The notes under the pieces: generated by a model | What the model was told of the DNA's origin: nothing | Seen by the model: the letters and a program-made list of their open reading frames with translations, nothing else | Database searches by the model: none | Made by a program: the position numbers and the translations under genes | Assembly (NCBI GenBank): GCA_047967505.1 | Contig: CM106538.1 | DNA: 64,000 nt | Direction: 5' to 3' (one strand) | Source: Dipteris shenzhenensis | Lineage: Eukaryota; Polypodiophyta; Polypodiopsida; Gleicheniales | Part shown: positions 1 through 10,879 of the stretch, in pieces | Position numbering within the stretch: position 1 is the first letter of the stretch | Layout of the letters: the number at the start of each line of letters is the position of its first letter

Positions 1-123
1 CATGTGGGCTTCACATAGGCTAAGTCTCTCCATGCACTAATATATATTATAGACCTTGCTAGTGTAAAAGCCCTAGACCTTATTGAGAGGGTGATAACTC
101 AGCTTTGGAATCTCAAGCTAGTG

Positions 124-367
124 CTCGAGGGGGTTACTCATCATATGTAACCCCATCATATGTAACCCTATCACGTGAGTTCAACAGAAGGGTATTTTCT
201 ATTTCTAAAATTTATAGAAATAAATATACATAAGGGACTATTTAAAATAGTTTTGGAAAATTTTTACAGAATTGTATAGAAAAGGGGTACATTTTATTAA
301 TGAAAAAATTTACAGATAAGGGGCACGCATGTGATATAGAAGGTTTATACATAGTGACCCCCCTGAG
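124..367 (-). mobile_element. MITE, family 1 (8-bp TSD), copy 1
   Basis: Short non-coding DNA transposon derivative, in reverse orientation to the copies at 7.8, 8.9 and 60.1 kb. Ends read CTCGAGGGGGTTACTC and, at the other side, AGTGACCCCCCTGAG, forming an imperfect terminal inverted repeat. It is flanked by AGCTAGTG (116-123) and GGCTAGTG (368-375), a 7/8 target duplication. A small internal duplication of CATATGTAACCC lies near the left end. It encodes nothing. The 8-bp duplication suggests a hAT-type source, but the terminal bases are not a textbook hAT end. Confidence 0.85.
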
Positions 368-375
368 GGCTAGTG

Positions 376-2210
376 AAGAAAGGTTCTAGACCATGTAAGA
401 AGAAGCATAAGCTAGAGTACTCATTGTTCACACGTGTGACTTGTTCCTACATGTTGTACTTTTGGAAATATCAGTAAACATGAAATGTTTTACAAATATT
501 TGTTCATTTGTTCTTGTTACCTTCCTAAGTTGATTAAAATTTAAAAGAGGGATACCTTTATTATGCATTTGTTGTTGTTGCCTTCTTATTTTGATCTTAT
601 TTTTTAATATAGGATGCATTCCTTAACAATATACATGAACATAGGACTCAATTCACAAGTTTCAAAACAAGTGCACAACACTATTAAAGAAAGACTGTCT
701 TTATATTCCATGAAAAAGATACAAACAAAGCAAATGTGCATCTAAAAATAGTAAACTTAGATACCTAATACTAACTTTTTTGATGGCACATCCTTATCAA
801 TCCTAAGCCTACATAGCACATACTAAAAACAAAGCAAATTTGCATATCTTTATAGAAACAAAGCAAATGTACATTTGAAAATAGTGAATTTAGATACCTA
901 ATATTGACTTTTTTTGATGGCACATCTTTATGAATCCTAAGCCTACATACTAATTGTATATCCATCAAATCTATGTTCACTCACTTGTCGTGGATTGGTG
1001 TAAGATAAGTGCCATAAAAAAGGCCCACAAGATATGAATCTATAGTTGTTTGTAATGCTTGAATGTCAGAGAATACAAACCAATGAGGGGCCTCCACACT
1101 TGGTGCGTGTGAAAGCAATGCATGCAATTGAGACCAAGGTCTTGCTAATATTACATACAATCGTAGAAAATATTGCAACTCCCTTGTTCCTAGATTAAGT
1201 TCCTCCTTCAAATTGACTTGGGTGATAGCCTTTGGGTGGAGGATGATTATGAAAATTTAGAATATCTTTAACTTTGTCCAATCATACAAAAAATTAAAAG
1301 TTATCAAACCTAATGACTACAAGCTTGTCAAATATCAAGCTTGAAAACTTGTATAGATAACAGCTAAAACCATAATCTTGAAAATTATATGACAAAACGT
1401 ACCAAACTATTCTTAGAATTTTACAATGGCATATGAGGTTCCTAGCTCTTCCACAGACTACCTTATTTTCAATGGGTTTGGACCCATTTTGCATGATTTT
1501 GTCTAGCTTGTGGAATTATAAATTGCTCTTGAGCATGCCCAATGCACCTCTTGGAGCATTGCATGTCAAATTGCTTTTCATCCTTATCTTTTCTCTAACT
1601 TGAATACACATGTTACCACATAGAATTACTTTTGTTCACACTAATGGCTCGAGAGTAACTCTTTGCTATTGTGATCTAACCATCCCTTGGGTTGACAACA
1701 CCGTAAGACCACTATACTGCCATGCAACATATGCTCTATGTGCATATAAAGTGCTACAATTCTCCACAAAAGCACCAACTTAGTAACTTGAAATGAGCCC
1801 TTACCAAGTATTGTGTCAAGTTTAATACCGCCCATGCTACTTCCTAATTACTATAAAATTGATTCATAGCTCAATCTTGGATGCATACTTTTATAACAAA
1901 CTTTTCTAATTAATAAAGTGCTAACCATTCTTGAGCCTTGCCACCCTTGCCTAGCCTCACCAACCTTAAACTCTGTAGCTCATCTACCTCTATCTTTGGA
2001 TTAGATAACAATTTCCTAGCCTTCGGGCCTCCAAAGCAAGTTGGCTTGCATTGCATGGAATATTTCTTGCCTTTCTTAACCTTTTCAAGTCCTCCTCATT
2101 AATCTTCACTTGCCCACAATGCAACCTACAAGTGCTTGCTCTATTTTTTCTATGGTTCCCATGCCTTGCCTGTGTCTTTTTGTCCAATGTATCCCGCAGT
2201 TTTTTAGAGA
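376..2210. other. AT-rich region without a recognisable gene
   Basis: No reading frame longer than about 75 codons and no known domain on either strand. The only structure I see is a degenerate tandem duplication: the stretch beginning CAAAGCAAATGTGCATCT near 728 is repeated from about 855 to 942, including the phrase TTTTTGATGGCACATC. The function of the rest is unknown. Confidence 0.5.
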
Positions 2211-2930
2211 AGATGTTCGTAAGCTAGTTGAAAGGTAGGAGGGTTCGTTTTGTGTCAAGTGGGGATGGTTCGTGTTTTATGGCAAAGTGACGAAACTATC
2301 ATGAGTCTGAGATCCTGTTCACGCGATTGGTATTTTACGCCAAATGCCTAACATTGAAATAAATAAAGGCCTGTGTGACGCAGCTGTAGCAAGTTTGGAA
2401 TTTTCGCACCGGTGTGTGGTGCTTGGTGATCTCATGAGCTGGCTGCTCCGAATGTCGATAATGTATGTAGGCCCTGAAGCGGATTTTGGAATCTGGGCCG
2501 TGCTTGAACAAGTAAGTTAAAACGTTGCTTTCACCATGCGTGTAGAGTGAGTGCAGCTTCTTTAGCTTCGAAGACGAATCTGCCGTCGAAGCTGCACCAG
2601 GTGCTCGTGAGAGAATATGTTCGTAAGCTAGTTGCAAGGCTCGATCCGTATGATAGAGGTGGAGATCTTGTGCATGGTATCTAGGCCCTGAGACGGACTT
2701 TGGAATTTGGGCCGTGCTTGAACAAACGTGGCTTTCACCATTTGTTTTGCTTTGAAGGCAATGCTGCCATCGAAGCTCTACCTAGGGCCCTTCTCAACCA
2801 CACCAATCGGCATCTTATTTTTATTTTTTGTCCTCATGAATCGCGACATGAAAGTATATCGTCGAAGCACGTGCACGATGATGGCAATAGCAGAGATAGA
2901 AGCCATCTAAATGAAGATACATGTGTTCAT
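2210..2930. repeat. Duplicated gene-like fragment
   Basis: Two related blocks lie in tandem about 215 bp apart. GGGCCGTGCTTGAACAA occurs near 2497 and again near 2710, each preceded by TAGGCCCTGA and followed by a segment ending in a phrase like GCCGTCGAAGCT or GCCATCGAAGCT. Forward translation of both blocks gives similar peptide phrases (ESGPCLNK and EFGPCLNK, then SAVEAAPGA and AAIEALPRA), suggesting a duplicated fragment of a coding sequence. Stops interrupt all frames. I do not recognise the family. Confidence 0.4.
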
Positions 2931-3149
2931 TGAAGCATGCGCACAATAATGGCAATAGGAGAGATAGCATTAGGATGGGTTGGAGATGAGAAGAATAATA
3001 GAAGAGATATTGATTGGTTTGGAAGCAATAATGTATACAAATATCTTGAATAATAGAATGAAAAGGTGTAAAGGAAGATATCTGCTCATGACTAAAACCA
3101 AAGGAAAAGAAATGAAAATGGAGACAAGTACGTTCAATGTCATTGCTTT

Positions 3150-3363
3150 TTGCAACGCCTTCAACCAAACTAGTGGCTACCTTTTAAAGAGATATTGAAT
3201 GATAGAAGGAATTATAAGGGGATGGGCACTTTGTTCCTTCTATTATTCAAGATCTAAAAAAGCAATGCCTTCAACCAAACTAGTGGCTACCTTTTAAAGA
3301 GATATTGAATGATAGAAGGAATAAGGGGATGGGCACTTTGTTCCTTCTATTATTCAAGATCTA
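3150..3363. repeat. Tandem duplication of about 107 bp
   Basis: The block starting GCCTTCAACCAAACTAGTGG near 3157 and ending at the phrase TATTATTCAAGATCTA near 3255 is repeated immediately downstream from about 3268 to 3363. The copies are nearly identical apart from a short deletion (GAATTATAAGGGG against GAATAAGGGG). The right copy abuts the copia fragment that follows. Confidence 0.8.
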
Positions 3364-3364
3364 G

Positions 3365-3760
3365 ACAGCAACTAATTTAGTGAAAATGTTGATCACAAAG
3401 AATAAACACATCTCCATTTATAGCTACATGAAGGCTGTGAACGGGATGACTCCACTGCAAGCCTTTTCTGGTAAGAAACCTTTAGTTGCACATTTCAGAG
3501 CTTTTGGATGTGACTGTTTTGTGCATGTTCCTGATGCTAACAGGACCAAATGGGAACCGAAGAGCCGGAAGTGTATTTCCTTGGGCTACAGTGAAGAGGC
3601 AAAGGGTTACTGTCTCTATAACCCTGTTACCAAGAAGGTAATTGTAAGTCGCGATGTGGTCTTCTCAGAACAACCGCATCAATAGGAGGAGGATGCTTCC
3701 TTCCCAGACAACCAGGACCAGGATATCCATCCAGTACCGCCATCAATATTGAAACGCTGC
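3365..3760 (+). pseudogene. Ty1/copia integrase C-terminal fragment
   Basis: An open stretch of about 100 codons matches the end of a copia integrase and the start of the linker to reverse transcriptase: NGMTPLQAFSGKKP, then FRAFGCDCFVHVP, then the conserved phrase KCISLGYSEEAKGYCLYNP and VIVSRDVVFSE. It ends at a TAG near 3683. Neither the catalytic DDE core nor reverse transcriptase is present, so this is a truncated remnant whose left edge coincides with the tandem duplication next to it. Confidence 0.85.
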
Positions 3761-4041
3761 AATACTTTTGTAACATACTCTTTTTGTGAAAGCCAAAGGA
3801 GTTTCCTACTTCATGTTCCCTTTTTTCCTTCTCTTATTCATGTTCACTCAAATTTTTTCTTAAAATAGTCGCAATATTCTCCATCTCCATCTTTTTTATT
3901 GTCTTTATCATATGCATATTCTTCGCATGTTCTTATTCATCAATCTACTTTTGCATGCATGCTAGCAAGCCTCAATCTACTTTTACATGCATGAGCTTGC
4001 CCTTTAAAGACTAACTCACATATTGATTAATTCGCTAAAGT

Positions 4042-4285
4042 ATTGGGGGTTCACTCAAAAATATATGAATATCATGTGAGTCCAACAAAAGGTACTTATA
4101 AATTCACTTTTCATTTGTAAATTTACAGAAAATGTAATTCCATAATAGGTTCTTTAAATGGATTTCACCAATTTAAAAAGAGATGTAAGTTTATATAGAA
4201 AAGAGGCCTATTTTATTTACTCAAAATTCACAAATAAGGGATTTCTAATATACCTCTTGAATCCTATTGGATATATAGTATTCAA
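4042..4285 (-). mobile_element. Divergent family-1 MITE remnant
   Basis: The stretch starts TTGGGGGTTCACTC and follows the same order of blocks as the family-1 MITEs, notably ATCATGTGAGTCCAACAAAAGG, an AAAAGAGGCCTATTTTATTTAC block and CACAAATAAGGGA. It resembles the copy at 27.04 kb most. I could not find a matching 8-bp duplication and the right end is unclear, so it is probably an old copy with a deleted end. Confidence 0.5.
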
Positions 4286-4369
4286 AAGGCAAATTTAAAA
4301 TTTGAAATTGAATTTTATAACCCAAATTACTTGTTTTAGAAGGAAAATTTTACAGCCACTTCATGATGC

Positions 4370-6030
4370 TAAGAGCATTTTGCATTTTGAAGGTCATATT
4401 GATGACTTTGTTAGCCTTGTGCAATGGTAAACATATGCCATGCTTTGGGTTGCTAGCTTTATTGGGAATGTAGAGACTTGCTTCATCGAAGCATGCAATC
4501 TGGACCCTACTCTTGCACAAGAGTTTGATGTCTTAAGGTTAATACAATGGATGGGTGCATGGGACATGCACAACTTCAAGGTTCTTACATTAGATTGATG
4601 GGTCACAGTGGCTAGGACCCAGGACAAGAAGGCTGCAGCCGCTTATGGTCAAGAGGGTTGTAGCTCCTTATGGTCAAGCTACTTCCCTGGCAATAGGTGA
4701 GGACCAAGAAGCCTCTAGATCCTCTCTGCCATTGAGAGGTGATGAGGCTAAAAGACAATCTTAAGTGGCTCGTAACATAGGCAATGTGTCATACTTGTCA
4801 TATGTCACAAATAAGGAGATACAAGTTGGCAAGAAAATCTACTCAGGCAAGTATGGCATTGTATTTAAAGTGCTCTTGGTAGGAGCTGTAGGGTTGCCAT
4901 ATCACATAGAATATGTTATAAAGAAGTATAAGAGCAATATTGGAACGTGGACATGAGAAGCAAGGACATGAGAATAAGTCATGCAGGTTCTACACCCTAT
5001 CTTTGTTTATGTGATCACAGCAACTTGAGAAGAGCCACTCTGGACCATCATGCTATACTTAAGCTAGCTGTCATGAGAAGCAAGGACATGAGAACAAGTC
5101 ATGCAGGTTCTACACCCTATCTTTGTTTATGTGATTATAGCTACCTGAGAAGAGCCACTCTGGACCATCATGCTGTACTTAAGCTTATTGCAATTCTTTC
5201 AAATTTTACCAATGGACCATGACAGGCTCACATGCTACTTCCACCATGTTCTAAGGGGAGGAGCGAATCTAATGGCAACAACAACTAGATGGCTCTAAGC
5301 CACCTTTGGAAAGGAAGATATTTCTTGAGTCAATGTATTTTGTGAGAACCTCATCCATATCATACATGCATTGGTCAATGGCTTAGTAAGGATGCACACT
5401 AGAAGGTGGTTGCATGTAGACCTACACCCTAGCAATATCTTGCTTGATTTTTTTGGAAAGTCTAGATGTTGAATAGGCATCATAAAATAGGTGATGGCCA
5501 TGGACTTATTGGAGAGTTGAAAGGCATTCAAGCATTGAAGAATTAGTCTTTCGAGAAAAACTCTAGCTTTGCTGAGCTAGTTTGTAGGAAAGAGGATGAG
5601 CATGGGTGGAAAAAATTGCTTGCAAGGCTGCACGCTGGAAGGTGGATGCACAGAGACCTACACTTGAGCATTATCTTGTTAGAATTTTTTGGAAAGTCTA
5701 TATGTCGAGTAGGCATCATAGACTGGAGGAGGGCCATGGACTTGTTAGAGAGTTGAAAGGCATTCAAGCATTGAAGAAGCCATGTAGATACATATGCACT
5801 GGATGGATCATTGTTGAGATGATTCAATTGTTTGAGAATGCCTAGAATTACCTTGAGGATGATCACAAAATGTCCCCTTCTCATGTCATTAATGCCATTA
5901 AAAGCATCATGAAAGTGAACAAATGTGCATCACTGTGCAGAAGAGAGAAGGCTGCCTGTAGAGGCCAGTTGTATCTTTAAGAGAGTAGGATGTGAGGGAC
6001 AATTGGCTATGAGGCCTATGGATGAGATGA
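4370..6030 (+). pseudogene. Decayed protein-kinase-like gene
   Basis: Several frames read in succession resemble a protein kinase. Around 4815-4935 there is a glycine-loop-like YSGKYGIVFKV followed by YVIKKYKS, which fits the ATP-binding loop and the VAIK lysine. Around 5405-5460 HVDLHPSNILLDFFGK fits the catalytic loop, with Asp and Asn in the expected spacing. Stops and shifts interrupt every part. A 120-bp tandem duplication (4953-5072 and 5073-5192) and a second, more diverged duplication of the catalytic-loop region (about 5390-5540 and 5620-5785) add to the damage. The upstream part (4380-4620) keeps a long frame with few stops but no domain I recognise. The right edge is cut by a MITE. 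It could be a fragment carried by a transposon rather than a former resident gene. Confidence 0.5.
4953..5192. repeat. 120-bp tandem duplication
   Basis: ATGAGAAGCAAGGACATGAG begins at 4953 and again at 5073. The two 120-bp units differ at only a few positions (for example AATAAGTC against ACAAGTC). The duplication lies inside the decayed kinase-like sequence. Confidence 0.9.
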
Positions 6031-6037
6031 GTGTTGC

Positions 6038-6296
6038 CTCAGGGGGTTCTCCTAAAAAGAAATTAGTTTACCACGTGCATTCAAAAGGAGGGGAATTTTA
6101 CTTCAACTTTTAAAAAAAAATTTAACAGGATTACAATAATAGGACCGGTTTGTTAATTCAATTTTAGAAAAAAATCACTTAGTTTATAACTAAAGAGGGG
6201 TGTTTTTATTGGTGGGAAAATTTCAGTGGAGGGGTTTTTTAAATTCACTTTGAATGCATGTGATACATATAGTTTCTTAGTAGTGCACCCCATGAG
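6038..6296 (-). mobile_element. MITE, family 2, older copy
   Basis: A 259-bp element starting CTCAGGGGGTTCTCCT and ending AGTGCACCCCATGAG. Its length equals that of the intact family-2 element at 7674-8186 once the nested insertion there is removed. Its internal blocks match that copy in reverse complement, such as TACCACGTGCATTCAA and the AGAGGGGTGTTTTTATTGG region. Flanks AGTGTTGC and ATCCTTGC match at only 5 of 8 positions, as expected for an old target duplication. Confidence 0.75.
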
Positions 6297-6488
6297 ATCC
6301 TTGCACTTAGGTTTGCACCTTAGGCCACCTTTTTGGTCTTGTAATATTTTTTGGACCCCATGTGCCAAACTATTGTAATGAAATTCTTATTCAAGAAAAA
6401 AAATTTAATTTTTGTCATTCGGTGTCTGCCCATAGGCCTACATGCTATTGTCAATGTACACAAGTTTTAATTAATTATTTTGTTAATT

Positions 6489-7108
6489 ATGATCAAATAT
6501 TGCAACATGTATATTTTGTTAAACTAAAATAAATTTGTTATTTTGCATAGTATATGTAACAGTTTGCATCTTGCATGGGATATGTAACATGTTCATCATG
6601 CATGGATCATATCTCATGTGACATTTGCATCTTGCATCCTACATCACACATCAACATCTCACAAATGTTGAATTTGATGCATGCAGGGCTTGCACAGTTT
6701 CACACATGTAGCATATCCAACCATTCTTTGCTCTCTACAAGCAATAGCTTCCTATGAGAATGTACTAAGGAGACAAAACTCCTCCCCTACCTTGAGAACC
6801 ATTAATTAGATATTGCAGCATGTATATTTTGTTAAACTAAAATAAATTTGTTATTTTGCATAGTATATGTAACAATTTGCAACTTGCATGGGATATGTAA
6901 CATGTTCATCATGCATCAAGCATATCTCATGTGACATTCGCATCTTGCATCCTACATCACACATCATCTCACAAATGTTGAATTTGATGCATGTAGAGCT
7001 TGCACAGTGTCACACATCTAGCATCCAACTACACTTTGCTCTCTGCAACCAATAGCTTCCTATGAGAATGTCCTAAGGAGATGAAACTCCTCCCCTACCT
7101 AGAGAACC
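6489..7108. repeat. Tandem duplication of about 310 bp
   Basis: The block containing TATATTTTGTTAAACTAAAATA, CATCTTGCATCCTACATCAC and GCAATAGCTTCCTATGAGAA occurs at about 6489-6800 and again at about 6810-7108, in the same order and orientation, with scattered substitutions and one small indel. No coding potential is visible. The unit may be part of an LTR or a satellite-like duplication. Confidence 0.85.
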
Positions 7109-7109
7109 A

Positions 7110-7665
7110 AAAGGTTCCAAAAGAGCATGCAAGTGTCCGTTGATGAAAAAGGAGGATGAAGAGGAGTCTCAATGTGCCTAACAACAGTGCTTACAGATAA
7201 AGCGACTACTTAGGGTTGCGAGTATAGCACCCGAGCATGTGCCTGCCACTATTATACACACATCCATATATGCTCAACCTCAAGGTATGTATGTTTAATA
7301 TTACAATTTTTTCATGCTTACAATATTATATCTATCATTTCTTAGGTCTTTTTTTCACTAATTATCACATACGAACTAGTAACCAACAACACCATGTGTG
7401 CTAGTTTTTCAGGCCTGTAATGGAAGGAAGTCAATAAGTTGATCTCAAAATAAGAGCTTACCTTAGAGTTCGATGAACTAAAGCCTTGGGAAGTGAAGCT
7501 GTGAGATGTAGGAGAACAATGGAGGAATTCAGTGGAAGCATCCCAACCCAAGCATTGGACTAGCATGGTAGATGGAAGATCACAAATTGCTGAGACAAGT
7601 GAATTTGGCCAAATTCCATGTAAATCTATATCAATGTATATGGAAAGGCACCACACCATACCGAA
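7110..7665. other. No gene recognised
   Basis: A minus-strand open frame of about 105 codons (7659-7342) has no recognisable domain and no clear coding bias. I see no repeat or RNA structure here. Confidence 0.4.
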
Positions 7666-7673
7666 GTGGCAAT

Positions 7674-8186
7674 CTCGAGGAGTGCACTATTAAGAAACCC
7701 TAGGTATCATGTGCATTCAAGGGGTATTTAAAATACCCCTCAACTAAAATTTTGCTCCCAATAAAGATACCCCTCTTTACTTATGAACTAATGGATTTTT
7801 TCCTAAAGTTGAATTTAAAAAACCCTCAGGGGGGTCACTATGTATAAATCCTCTATACCACGTGCGTTCAAGGCCTATTTCTAAAATCCCTTATCTGTAA
7901 ATTTTTCATTAATAAAATGTACCCCTTTTCTATACAAATCTGTAAATTTTTCTCAAAACTATTTTAAATAGTCCCTTATGTATATTTATTTCTGTAAATT
8001 TTGGAAATAAAAAATATCCTTCTGTTGAACTCACGTGATAGGGTTACATATGATGAGTGACCCCCCCGAGAAAAAACCCCTCCTATAACTGTAGATCTGT
8101 TAAATTTCTCCCAAAAGTTTCATTAAAAAACCCCTCCTTTTGAATGTACATGGTATACTAAAATTTTGTGAGGTGAACCCTCTGAG
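7674..8186 (+). mobile_element. MITE, family 2, interrupted by a family-1 MITE
   Basis: The left end CTCGAGGAGTGCACT and the right end AGGTGAACCCTCTGAG form an imperfect terminal inverted repeat. The element is flanked by a perfect 8-bp duplication GTGGCAAT (7666-7673 and 8187-8194). Removing the nested element at 7825-8070 and one copy of its 8-bp duplication leaves 259 bp, the same length as the copy at 6038-6296. The insertion order is therefore clear: family 2 landed first, family 1 later. Confidence 0.9.
7825..8070 (+). mobile_element. MITE, family 1, copy nested in family 2
   Basis: A 246-bp element beginning CTCAGGGGGGTCACT and ending AGTGACCCCCCCGAG, so the last 15 bases of the two ends are inverted repeats apart from one position. 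A perfect 8-bp duplication AAAAAACC flanks it (7817-7824 and 8071-8078). Non-coding. Confidence 0.95.
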
Positions 8187-8194
8187 GTGGCAAT

Positions 8195-8850
8195 GTACTT
8201 TGCCAAATTCTTATACGTGGAATCCAAATGGACTTCTCGTCTTACAAGGAGAAGCGTACATGTGGTTGTATCAAAGTGAGGATCATACAAGCACAAATTT
8301 CCAAGACATTGGAGGGTGCATGTGGGCCATTGGAGCAAAAAGTGGTCCAACTCTGTGAAGAGAGCATAGCCCAATTTGAGCAAGTTCAATGCTTGGAAAT
8401 CGAAGGATCATGGACCTTGAGCCAGAGCTGCAGAATAAGATTGTTGCTCTATGTGCCCAACTGAAGAGCGCAAAGGATCTGAACACATGGTTGCAACAAG
8501 AGACACACAAACACTTGCAAAATTGATCAGAGATGAGAGCATGGAGGCATGGTTAGTTGTTTCTCAACACCCATCTACACAACCGTATGCCGTGCAACTA
8601 CTTCCCTCTCATAGTCCACATAATTGTTTATGCCCTATATGCTAGTGTCTATTTGACAACTCAACTAGCTACTATGCTTACTTTTTGGTCATAAGTTAAA
8701 TCATATTTATTGTTTAGTAGACTATTGAGAACTAGAGCTATGTGTCCACTTTGTAAAGCCCAACTATAGATAGCATTGTACATGGTTTTGGGCTTAGGAC
8801 ATGTGTATCTAGGAGCATAACTTTTAACTCTTTAGAATGTATATTGATCT
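8195..8850. other. Unrecognised sequence between MITEs
   Basis: Short overlapping frames on both strands (for example 8140-8358 and 8451-8645 on the plus strand), none with a domain I recognise. It could be a fragment of a coding sequence, since one forward frame near 8400-8540 is free of stops for about 40 codons, but the evidence is weak. Confidence 0.3.
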
Positions 8851-8855
8851 ATGAT

Positions 8856-9126
8856 CTCGGGGGGGTCACTATGTACAAACCCTCTATATCACGTGCGTTC
8901 AAGTCCTATATTTAAAATCCCTTATCTTTCCTATATTTAAAATCCCTTATCTGTAAAATTTTTCATTAATAAAATGTACCCTTTTCTATACAAATCTGTA
9001 ATTTTTTTGCAAATCTATTTAAAATAGTCCCTTATGTATATTTATTTCTGTAAATTTTAGAAATTAAAAATATCCTTTTGTTGAACTCATGTGATAGAGT
9101 TACATATGATGAGTGACCCCCCCGAG
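8856..9126 (+). mobile_element. MITE, family 1, copy with internal duplication
   Basis: Begins CTCGGGGGGGTCACT and ends AGTGACCCCCCCGAG, a perfect 15-bp terminal inverted repeat. It is flanked by a perfect TCTATGAT duplication (8848-8855 and 9127-9134). It is 25 bp longer than the 246-bp copies because a block around AAATCCCTTATCTTTCCTAT is repeated in tandem. Confidence 0.95.
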
Positions 9127-9639
9127 TCTATGATGGATATATACGATACTATGACAAAATATATGTTCTTGGGGAAAAACTCTTTATATTGATCTATGAT
9201 TGAAATATAGGTGAAACATATGTTCTTTCTAGTTATACTTTAACACCAGTTTATATGGATGGGAGAAAATAGTTCTTTTAAGTTTATGTTCTTTCAAGTT
9301 AAATGGTCACAATTATGAATGAAAATACAACTATAAATAAAAAAGAATTGGAAATTGAAATATATAGATAAAGAAAAATAACGTAAACCAATTTATAGAA
9401 TAAAGTAATTTGTAGAAGTCCATTTGACCTGCTAAAGTAGCAATCCTAAATAAAAAAGTAGGTTGCAATTCTAAATCAAAATTCACAACTAAAAGAAAAA
9501 TCATTTAGCATTTGCAATTAAAGTTCATGGATTAAAGGAAATCCTCACATGTGCATTCCATCCGAATTGCTAAACTAGCAATCCTAAATCAATCTTATCA
9601 CCTACAATGCATGCAAGGACAAGGCAATCTCTCATGAAG

Positions 9640-10110
9640 CCACTCCAAACTCTCGGGGGGTGGCCCCTTATCCGATGAGCTCTCACTACTCATCCTCTCC
9701 ACCTGAACACACCCAAAACCATCCCCCCCAGTCAAGTCAAGCACCCAAATCCCCCAAAATTCCTAAAACCAAGCCAAATTCCCTAAGCCCTAAACCTGTC
9801 CAAATTCCCTAAACCCTAAACGCCCCTTAAACCCCGAATACCCCTTAAACTTCCCTAAATCTCCCATAAATTCCTCCTTAATCTCCTCAAACACCCTTAA
9901 ACCCCCAACACCCCCTAAATTCCCTCAAACCCCCTAATCCCCCTCCTTAACCCCTTAAATCCATCCAAACTCACTAAACCCCCTGAACCCTGAATCCCTC
10001 TAAACCCCAAACACCCAAGGGCCTAAATCTCTTCAAACACCCACAAACCCTCCAAAATCTTCCAAGCACCAAAAACCCTAAACCCTAAAGCCCCAGAACC
10101 CTTGTTTTGT
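9640..10110. repeat. Degenerate CCCTAAA-like interstitial tract
   Basis: About 470 bp of C/A/T-rich sequence in which variants of the plant telomere unit recur: CCCTAAACCCTAAA near 9800 and again near 10076, with many relatives such as CCCCTTAAACC, CCCTAAATCTCCC and CCCTCAAACCCCC between them. The tract is nearly free of G. It is too irregular for a fresh telomere addition. It could be an old interstitial telomeric block or an independent C-rich minisatellite. Confidence 0.6.
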
Positions 10111-10879
10111 TGGTATGGGCATCGGTAAATATCGATGCCCATATTGACACTGATATCGACACTCTACTATATATATATTGACCTTGATACTGTCGAGACT
10201 GATGCCAATATGACATCATCGAGGGGAAAAACTTGCACTCTTCGTCTTGCTATGCTATTTACATTTTTGTGCATTCTCCTTCCTTGCTTTTGCTTTTAGC
10301 TTGCGATTGCTCACACCCCTTGCCTCCTCACTCCTCCCTCCCCCTCCCACTTCTTCTACATTCTCCCTCTCCACCTACAAGACTTGTTGTAGCTCCCTCT
10401 CCACCTCAAGCTAAGAATTCTTCTACTCTACTTCTATTTCAATTTTTCTTGGTTTCTTTGTCTTTCTTTCTACCTCTTCTCTAGTTTACTTTCCTCTAGA
10501 TTCCCTTCCTTTCTCTGAAGTTTCTCTCCTCCTTTTCTTTTCTTTCTCAAAGAAAATAATAATACATGAAAAAAATCATGAAAGACAGGAGTATGAAAGC
10601 TCTACCTCTTTTTTTCGTGCTTTGTCCTTGTTTGTAGGCTTCTCTTTGTCTCCTCAATCCATTTATTTGGAATGTTGCTTCTCCAAACTCCTCCTTTCAC
10701 TAATTAGTTTTCTTAAAATTGTATGTTCTCTCTCTTTTATAGGATAATAAAGACAAAACACAAAACTTTGAGTGGTCTTAAGACATGTACTTTCTAGATA
10801 AGAACGTGCTTCCTCTCTCTCATGTTTTTCTTTTTGTGCATACATTGGCTTGCCGTTAGTGCCTTAAGTGCTAGATGCA

